Shown: positions 25,966 through 31,274 of the stretch, piece after piece
Position numbering within the stretch: position 1 is the stretch's first letter
Layout: every line of letters begins with the position of its first letter
NCBI GenBank assembly: GCA_934167935.1
Contig: CAKPMH010000014.1
Coordinates: 1 to 31,274 of the forward strand
DNA length: 31,274 nucleotides
Direction: 5' to 3'
Source of the DNA: an uncultured Bacilli bacterium
Lineage (GTDB): Bacteria; Bacillota_I; Bacilli_A; RF39; UBA660
Notes under the pieces: model-generated
Told to the model about the DNA's origin: nothing
Database searches by the model: none
The model's input: the letters and a program-made list of their open reading frames with translations, nothing else
Position numbers and translations under genes: made by a program

Positions 25966-26172
25966 AAAAAATCTATAAATTTAAGGACGAATTACCGCGG
26001 TGCCACCTTAATTTATAGATTTACTATACTCTTTAATTTTTAACGGAACTACCCGATTATTTTAAAAGCTGATGTCTTTCTAACTATTATAATAAGTATT
26101 TTCACCTAACATACTCTCTCTTTAAATATAATTAATTATACTCTTTCAACTAAATAATTAAATATGTTATAT
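25966..26172 (-). promoter_or_regulatory. T-box riboswitch (tRNA-sensing leader)
   Basis: The core T-box GGTGGCACCGCGG lies at 25995-26007 (minus strand) and contains TGGCACCGCG, the element that pairs with the free CCA end of uncharged tRNA. It is enclosed by a strong terminator: AATCTATAAATTAAGG pairs with CCTTAAATTTATAGATT and is followed by T6 (25966-26021). Upstream are an AGTA-type Stem I segment, a Stem III-like hairpin (TAA.CGG/CCG.TTA at 26041-26059) and GAAAGACATC, the likely specifier region. GAC at 26074-26076 would select tRNA-Asp; the overlapping CAT at 26072-26074 would select tRNA-His. It controls two AAA+ genes, hisS and aspS. Confidence 0.93.
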
Positions 26173-26201
26173 ATAATAACATATTTTTTATTAGTTTTCA
26201 A
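26173..26201 (-). promoter_or_regulatory. Promoter of the T-box operon
   Basis: TTGAAA (26196-26201), exactly 17 bases, TATTAT (26173-26178), immediately upstream of the T-box leader and downstream of the clpB terminator. Confidence 0.7.
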
Positions 26202-26254
26202 TTATTTTTTATTATCAAAATAGCATTTTTAATTTTATTTTTAGATTATAATTA

Positions 26255-26280
26255 TAAAAATAAGGATACTTTGTATCCTT
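26255..26280 (-). terminator. Rho-independent terminator of clpB
   Basis: AAGGATAC-AAA-GTATCCTT hairpin (26262-26280), eight perfect pairs, followed on the minus strand by ATTTTT, seven bases after the clpB stop. Confidence 0.92.
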
Positions 26281-26287
26281 ATTTTCC

Positions 26288-28378
26288 TTATTTTATATAT
26301 AATTTATGATCATTTTCATCTACTATAATTGTACTATTATATTTTACTTCATCATTTATTATGGCTTTTGATATTAATGTTTCAAGATTTCTTGATACAA
26401 ATCTTTTTATAGGTCTTGCTCCAAAATTTTCATCATATGATTCTTCTATGATAAATTTCTTTGCTTTATCTGTTAAATTTATTTTTATTCTTTTATCAGA
26501 TAATCTTTTTTCTATATCTTTTATTATTTTATCAAGTACATTATATACAACATCTTTGCTTAATGAATTAAATATTATAATTTCATCAATTCTGTTTAAA
26601 AATTCTGGTTTAAAATAATGTTTTAATTCTTGATTAACTAATTCTTCACTATTTTCTTTATTTTCAAGAATATATTCACTACCTAAATTTGATGTCATAA
26701 TAATTATTGTGTTTTTAAAATCAACAGTTCTTCCTTGAGAATCAGTAATTCTTCCATCATCTAATATTTGAAGTAATATATTTAAAACATCTTTATGAGC
26801 TTTTTCTATTTCATCAAATAATACTATACTATACGGATTTCTTCTTACAGCTTCTGTAAGTTGTCCTCCTTCATCATATCCAACATAACCTGGAGGAGCT
26901 CCAACAAGTCTAGATACTGTATGTGCCTCCATATATTCACTCATGTCAATTCTAACCATATGTCTTTCATCATCAAAAAGTTCATATGCTAATGTCTTAG
27001 CAACCTCAGTTTTTCCAACACCAGTAGGCCCTAGAAAGATAAATGAACCAATTGGTCTATTTGGATCCTTTATACCAGATCTTGCTCTTATAATAGCATC
27101 ACTAACAAGCTTTAAGGCATTATCTTGACCCATTACACGTTTCTTCATATTATTTTCTAGATTAATTAGTTTTTCTTTTTCTCCACCTACTAATTTAGTT
27201 ACTGGAATATTAGTCATTTTTGATATAACTTTTGCTACTCCTTCTTCATCTACTGTATCAGATAGAATTTTAGATGAATCAATACGTCTTAATTCTTCTA
27301 ATTCCTTTTCAAGTCTTGGTAGAGTTCCATGTCTTAATTTGGCTGCTGTTTCTAAATCATAATTATTTTCTGCTGTTTCTAGACTAAATTTAGTTTTCTC
27401 TATTTCACTTTTTTTAGCTTTAATTTTTTCATTTATATTTTTTTCTTCTTCCCAATTTTTTCTTAATACAGATTCTTTTTCTTTTAATTTTGATATTTCT
27501 TCTTTTAAAGTATTTGCTCTATTTTTAGAGATTTCATCTTTTTCTTTTTTAATAGCTTCAAGTTCTATTTTTTTCATCATTATTTTTCTTGTTAATTCAT
27601 CCAAATCAGTTGGAACTGAATCCATTTGAACTTTAATAGTAGCACAAGCTTCATCAATTAAATCTATTGCTTTATCTGGTAAAAATCTATCTGTTATATA
27701 TCTATCAGAATAAGTTGCTGCGGCAATTAAAGCTTTATCTTTTATATTTACTCCATGATATACTTCAAATCTTGGTTTTAATCCCCTTAGTATAGTAATT
27801 GTATCTAAAACGGTTGGTTCTTTTACTTGCACCTTTTGGAAACGTCTTTCAAGGGCACCATCTTTTTCAATATACTTTCTATATTCATTTAAAGTAGTAG
27901 CACCAATTAATTTTATTTCACCACGTGCTAGTGATGGTTTTAACATATTGCTTGTATCAACTGTTCCTTCACCACTTCCTACAATCATGTGAATTTCATC
28001 AATAAACATGATAATATCTCCATTACTTTCCGTTACTTTTTTTATAACAGCTTTAAGTCTTTCTTCAAATTCTCCTTTATACTTAGCACCTGCTATTAAT
28101 GCTCCCATATCTAATTCCCAAATTGTTTTGTTTTTTAAACTATCTGGCACATCTCCTTTTACAATACGTGAGGCTAAACCTTCTACTATGGCTGTTTTTC
28201 CAACACCTGGTTCTCCTATTAAAACAGGATTATTTTTTGTTTTTCTAGATAGTATACGAGTAATTTCTCTTATCTCTTCATCTCTTCCTATTACAGGATC
28301 AACTTTACCATCTTTAACATTTTTTGTAATATCTCTACCATATTTTTCTAAAACATTTGTCATATCTTCCATATTCAT
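26288..28378 (-). CDS. clpB: ClpB disaggregase lacking the N-terminal domain
   Basis: Hsp100 chaperone that extracts proteins from aggregates with DnaK. Two AAA+ modules are present: D1 with GEPGVGKTA (near residue 57) and [13 protein letters not shown], and D2 with GPTGVGKTE (near 445) and [11 protein letters not shown]. Between them at about 285-400 is the coiled-coil middle domain that separates ClpB from ClpA and ClpC. A C-terminal sensor 2 GARPIKRFV is seen. At 696 residues it starts directly at the linker ([10 protein letters not shown]), so the ~150-residue N-domain of full-length ClpB is absent, as in short ClpB forms. I use ATG 28378, seven bases after AGGAGG. The ATG at 28384 is only one base from it. 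CIRCE and its promoter lie upstream. Confidence 0.94.
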   Translation of the reverse strand: MNMEDMTNVLEKYGRDITKNVKDGKVDPVIGRDEEIREITRILSRKTKNNPVLIGEPGVGKTAIVEGLASRIVKGDVPDSLKNKTIWELDMGALIAGAKYKGEFEERLKAVIKKVTESNGDIIMFIDEIHMIVGSGEGTVDTSNMLKPSLARGEIKLIGATTLNEYRKYIEKDGALERRFQKVQVKEPTVLDTITILRGLKPRFEVYHGVNIKDKALIAAATYSDRYITDRFLPDKAIDLIDEACATIKVQMDSVPTDLDELTRKIMMKKIELEAIKKEKDEISKNRANTLKEEISKLKEKESVLRKNWEEEKNINEKIKAKKSEIEKTKFSLETAENNYDLETAAKLRHGTLPRLEKELEELRRIDSSKILSDTVDEEGVAKVISKMTNIPVTKLVGGEKEKLINLENNMKKRVMGQDNALKLVSDAIIRARSGIKDPNRPIGSFIFLGPTGVGKTEVAKTLAYELFDDERHMVRIDMSEYMEAHTVSRLVGAPPGYVGYDEGGQLTEAVRRNPYSIVLFDEIEKAHKDVLNILLQILDDGRITDSQGRTVDFKNTIIIMTSNLGSEYILENKENSEELVNQELKHYFKPEFLNRIDEIIIFNSLSKDVVYNVLDKIIKDIEKRLSDKRIKINLTDKAKKFIIEESYDENFGARPIKRFVSRNLETLISKAIINDEVKYNSTIIVDENDHKLYIK

Positions 28379-28438
28379 AAACATTCCTCCTTTATGGTAT
28401 TTAAAAAAAGTATATAAATACTTTTTCTAACTGATATA

Positions 28439-28467
28439 AGTATATCATTATTATTAGCACTTGTCAA
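28439..28467 (-). promoter_or_regulatory. clpB promoter
   Basis: Consensus -35 TTGACA (28462-28467), 17 bases, TATACT (28439-28444). The -35 hexamer is embedded in the CIRCE operator. A 5' untranslated region of about 55 bases contains an AT-only hairpin (AAAAAGTA / TACTTTTT) of unknown value. Confidence 0.88.
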
Positions 28468-28480
28468 GTACGAGTGCTAA
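28454..28480 (-). promoter_or_regulatory. CIRCE operator (HrcA binding site)
   Basis: Inverted repeat TTAGCACTC, nine-base spacer, AAGTGCTAA on the minus strand. One position differs from the perfect TTAGCACTC-N9-GAGTGCTAA. It covers the clpB -35 box, so bound HrcA would block the promoter until heat or folding stress. Confidence 0.95.
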
Positions 28481-28483
28481 TAA

Positions 28484-30214
28484 TTATAAATTTAAAGATT
28501 CGCTTTCATATAAGTTCTTATAAATTTTTGATTTTTTCATTAATTCTTCATGACTTCCACTATCTATTATTTTACCATTATCAACTACATGTATTACATC
28601 AGCATCCATAATAGTCGATAATCTATGTGCAACTATTACTATTGTATGATCTTTTACTAAATTATCTATTGTTTTTTTAATATATTCTTGTGAATTATTA
28701 TCTAATGCACTCGTTGCTTCATCAAATAAAATTATTTTACTTTGTTTTGCTAGTGTTCTTGCAATTGAAAGTCTCTGTTTTTGTCCACCTGATAAATTTA
28801 CGCCACCTTCACCTATTACATTATCATATTTGTTAGGTAATTTCATTATGTAATCATCTAAGTATGCCATTTTGGTATATTTTCTGATTTCATCTAATGT
28901 AATATTTTGATTTATTAACTTAAAATTTTCTTTTATTGTTCTATTAAATATAAATGGATCTTGTCTTATTATTGATATATTTTTACTTAAACTTTCTTCA
29001 TCTAAATTTTTTATATCAATTCCATCTATTAATATACTACCTTTATTTACATCAAATATTCTTGTCATTAAATTAAATAGTGTACTTTTACCTTGGCCTG
29101 ATTTTCCAACGATTGCTATTTTTTTATTTGGTTCAATTTTTAAATTAAAATCATTTAATGTATTTTCTTCATTTGGATAATTAAATGATACATTTTTAAA
29201 TTCAATTACTCCTTTTACATCTTTTAAGTTAACTGTTCCATATGATACATCTTTATATAGTCTATTTTCTAATATTTCATTTATTCTTCCTAATGATACA
29301 GATAATTTTTGATAGTTTTCTGTAAAACTATTTAAATTTTCTATTAACCACATATATCTATATACATAATATGTCATAGCAATAAAGAAAGTTAGCGTTG
29401 TTTTATCATAATATAATAATATTGCACAAGTTGAAAATACTCCTACTTCTAAAAATATTTTAAGTGACGTTGTTATAACTCTAAATCTTTTTGTTATATC
29501 TAATTCTTTTTGATTTGAATTAAATATATTTTTTATATATTCTTTACAATCAGTAAGCAGATTGTTTTTTATTCCTAATGTTTTTATTTCTCTTACTCCT
29601 CTTACTGATTCATTAACAAGTGATATTAATTTATCTTGATCTTTTTTTATTCCTTCGTGTGCTTGTTTTAGTTTTGGATTATATTTTTTTATTACGAAAA
29701 ATAAAATAACTAAAAATAATAATATTTCTAATCCAACAATAAGTGAAGATGATATAACATAAACGAATATAACTATACTTGTTATTACTGAGCTTACTAT
29801 ATTAATTAATCTTCCAAAAACATAGTTTAATGTATCTGTATCATTTGTAATTCTATTTATAAGTTCACCTGAATTTTTTTCTTCAAATGCCCTTGCTGGT
29901 AAATTTAATGTTTTTAGATATGTAAAATATCCTAGTTTTCTTGATACTTTACTTTCTATTTTTTGTAGCATAAAATCAGCAATTATTTCTACTATTCCAC
30001 CAAATATAATACTTATTATGAAATATATAAATAAATATAATAAAGCCATCTTTATATTATTATTTGTTATTGATTCTACTGCTCTACCATTTAAATATCC
30101 CGTTGCTATAGATGTTAATGATCCAATAAATAAACAAATAGTTGCGATTATAAGTTTTACTTTATCTTCTTTTATTAATTTTATTAATGGTTTAAATTCT
30201 TTTATATTTTTCAT
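28484..30214 (-). CDS. ABC exporter (fused membrane and ATPase half-transporter)
   Basis: A 576-residue half-transporter of the MsbA/LmrA/BmrA type that would work as a dimer at the membrane. A six-helix membrane domain (about 1-315) precedes the ATPase domain: Walker A GKSGQGKST (about 372), Q-loop IIRQDPFIF, signature NLSGGQKQR, Walker B IILFDEATSALD and H-loop VAHRLST. Likely substrates are drugs, lipids or peptides, but sequence cannot decide. ATG at 30214 follows AAGGAGGT. No terminator is seen between its stop and the CIRCE site. It is preceded by a leader peptide and attenuator, so expression probably responds to a translation-affecting signal. A second half-transporter gene is not present next to it. 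Confidence 0.92.
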   Translation of the reverse strand: MKNIKEFKPLIKLIKEDKVKLIIATICLFIGSLTSIATGYLNGRAVESITNNNIKMALLYLFIYFIISIIFGGIVEIIADFMLQKIESKVSRKLGYFTYLKTLNLPARAFEEKNSGELINRITNDTDTLNYVFGRLINIVSSVITSIVIFVYVISSSLIVGLEILLFLVILFFVIKKYNPKLKQAHEGIKKDQDKLISLVNESVRGVREIKTLGIKNNLLTDCKEYIKNIFNSNQKELDITKRFRVITTSLKIFLEVGVFSTCAILLYYDKTTLTFFIAMTYYVYRYMWLIENLNSFTENYQKLSVSLGRINEILENRLYKDVSYGTVNLKDVKGVIEFKNVSFNYPNEENTLNDFNLKIEPNKKIAIVGKSGQGKSTLFNLMTRIFDVNKGSILIDGIDIKNLDEESLSKNISIIRQDPFIFNRTIKENFKLINQNITLDEIRKYTKMAYLDDYIMKLPNKYDNVIGEGGVNLSGGQKQRLSIARTLAKQSKIILFDEATSALDNNSQEYIKKTIDNLVKDHTIVIVAHRLSTIMDADVIHVVDNGKIIDSGSHEELMKKSKIYKNLYESESLNL

Positions 30215-30225
30215 ATTACCTCCTT

Positions 30226-30249
30226 AAAAAAAACTACATATAGTAGTTT
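30226..30249 (-). terminator. Attenuator terminator before the ABC exporter
   Basis: AAACTAC-TATAT-GTAGTTT (stem 30231-30249) followed by T5 (eight T in total including the arm), directly before the AAGGAGGT of the exporter. Its 5' arm is also part of segment 30240-30256, which can pair with 30296-30309 inside the leader frame, giving an alternative antiterminator. Confidence 0.75.
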
Positions 30250-30255
30250 AAAGTA

Positions 30256-30339
30256 TTAAAAGAACAAGGAAAATGTTATTAAATTCCTAGTTTTTATACT
30301 TTCTACTATATTATTAATCATAAAATTTATAATTCTCAT
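30256..30339 (-). CDS. 27-residue leader peptide of the ABC exporter
   Basis: Starts at ATG 30339 behind a rich purine binding site (AGGAGGAGAAGGAAA) and ends with TAA at 30258-30256. It begins MRIINFMINNIVESI and ends ITFSLFF; it is hydrophobic and basic but too short for a clear membrane role. Its codons 10-15 overlap the segment that can form the antiterminator, and its stop codon touches the partner segment. The layout of promoter, short frame, terminator and ABC exporter matches ribosome-mediated attenuation of drug exporters such as B. subtilis bmrBCD (established example). Function here is inferred. Confidence 0.7.
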   Translation of the reverse strand: MRIINFMINNIVESIKTRNLITFSLFF

Positions 30340-30370
30340 TTTCCTTCTCCTCCTCTTTAAATTCATAATG

Positions 30371-30399
30371 ATTTTAACATAGCTTATTATCAATGTCAA
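30371..30399 (-). promoter_or_regulatory. Promoter of leader peptide/ABC exporter
   Basis: Consensus TTGACA (30394-30399), 17 bases, TAAAAT (30371-30376), placing transcription start about 25-30 bases before the leader ATG. Confidence 0.8.
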
Positions 30400-30420
30400 T
30401 TTTAATAATTAATAGAAACA

Positions 30421-30448
30421 AAAAAGTTGAAATTTTTCAACTTTTTTT
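30421..30448 (-). terminator. Terminator of the broken pilin-like gene
   Basis: AAAAAGTTGAAA pairs with TTTCAACTTTTT around a short loop, with a T-rich stretch following on the minus strand. The TGA stop of the gene lies inside the arm. Confidence 0.8.
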
Positions 30449-31274
30449 ATACATGTTGCTTGCACAGTTACCTGCTCTATCACAGCCTTTAACACCTATT
30501 GTACCTGTTGCGACTCCTTCCCATCTATAACATGTTTGGGTACCGCTTTGGAATGTTGTAATATTTCCATCGCCGGTAATAATATTTTTATATCCCCAAG
30601 ACATCCATGCACTTGATGTAACATTTGAAAATGCATAACTGGCATAATTATAATTATCAATATATCCAGCGTAAATAGTATTTATACCAGATAAGGAATC
30701 ACCTGTACAAACATCAACAATTGAGCCTCCATAATTCATCCATCCAACAGTTGGTGCATCTTTATCAATATAAACATTTACGCTCTTAGTACATTTTGTT
30801 GTATGACCAACATTATCTCTAATCTCAATTGATGGCGTTGCTGTTTTAGTAGATCCTGTTGACTACATCCACTTCCAGAATCGTTACATACTACTGATAT
30901 TGTTCTGTTTCCACCAGTCCATGATGTACTTTCTCCACTCCAGCTTCCACATGTTGGAGTTGGTGTATCTTGATGTATATGTTGAACTATTGTCCATGAT
31001 CCTCTATTTCATGCGTGATCTACTGCTCTAAATCTAGTATTACATGATGAGAAGCCACTTGCTGGAATAAAGTTTGTACCAGTTGCACCATTGGCATTTC
31101 CATCTCCAGTCCAATCTATTTCATATCTTCTAAAGTTGATAAAGCCACTTTATTTTCTATAGCTTTTACATATTCATATATACTATCTTTTGCAGCTTCT
31201 CTTCTTGAACCTTCTATTATATTTCCAATAGTTGGAATAGCAATTAAAGAAATGATCGCGATTACTACTATTAC
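30437..31274 (-). pseudogene. Broken prepilin-type repeat surface protein (5' end outside window)
   Basis: From the window edge the minus strand reads VIVVIAIISLIAIPTIGN, a prepilin hydrophobic helix like that of the giant protein, then EGSRREAAKDSIYEY. Near 31135 the frame meets TAG (EDMK stop), while the neighbouring frame continues as FRRYEIDWTGDGNANG. That frame has an in-frame TGA at 31009-31011 (AVDHA-stop-NRGSW, where D-x-AGN is the usual motif). A second frame change near 30858-30862 follows, after which STKTATPSIEIRDNVGH leads into the last part (CTGDSLSG, CDRAGNCASNMYKKS) and a TGA stop. Three lesions in 840 bases indicate a decayed gene, or a collapsed repeat or poor assembly. The open part 30437-30739 alone has no binding site and is probably not a gene of its own. 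Confidence 0.75.

Noticed and set aside
30437..30739. Independent 100-residue gene
   Set aside because: There is no binding site at its ATG, and the upstream sequence continues the same domain in frame with no stop until a frame change near 30860. It is the tail of the broken pilin-like gene.
31009..31011. TGA as evidence for code 4 (UGA = Trp) or code 25 (UGA = Gly)
   Set aside because: The frame carries two further lesions, the site aligns with a usual Gly in D-x-AGN, and intact genes use TGG only for Trp and never contain TGA. A standard code with nonsense mutation is simpler.

Overview
This window is a very AT-rich stretch of a low-GC Bacillota genome. The evidence is PolC-type DNA polymerase III, a T-box leader, a CIRCE heat-shock operator and strong AGGAGG-type ribosome binding sites. 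The gene set and base composition suggest an uncultured, gut-type Bacilli/Mollicutes-like lineage, but that placement is inference. Every gene I can support is on the minus strand, so transcription runs from high to low coordinates. All intact genes stop with TAA or TAG and use TGG for Trp. In-frame TGA occurs only in two broken frames.

Layout in transcription order. (1) 31274-30437: remains of a prepilin-type surface protein carrying three lesions. (2) 30400-28484: an ABC exporter preceded by a promoter, a 27-codon leader peptide and a terminator with a competing antiterminator, which looks like ribosome-mediated attenuation. (3) 28480-26288: clpB without its N-domain, under a CIRCE operator that overlaps the promoter. 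(4) 26201-19915: one T-box-controlled operon with two different AAA+ ATPases that share a related N-terminal domain, then hisS, a broken 155-codon frame and an archaeal-type aspS. (5) 19908-10643: a surface operon. A 2360-residue prepilin-type protein carries seven ~205-residue repeats and a C-terminal domain like the tip of a phage tail fibre. Two secreted proteins with the same tip domain and a lipoprotein follow. (6) 10634-3697: prfA, a small zinc-ribbon protein, prmC and polC. (7) 3456-1: an ABC ATPase translationally coupled to an 851-residue FtsX-type permease, then the start of a second, very similar ATPase.

The most unusual material is the pilin/tail-fibre-tip operon, the two related AAA+ proteins placed under amino-acid (T-box) control with hisS and aspS, and the leader-peptide attenuator before the exporter. 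No rRNA, tRNA, CRISPR array, transposase or integrase was seen. Domain names rest on motif reading only; no database search was run.
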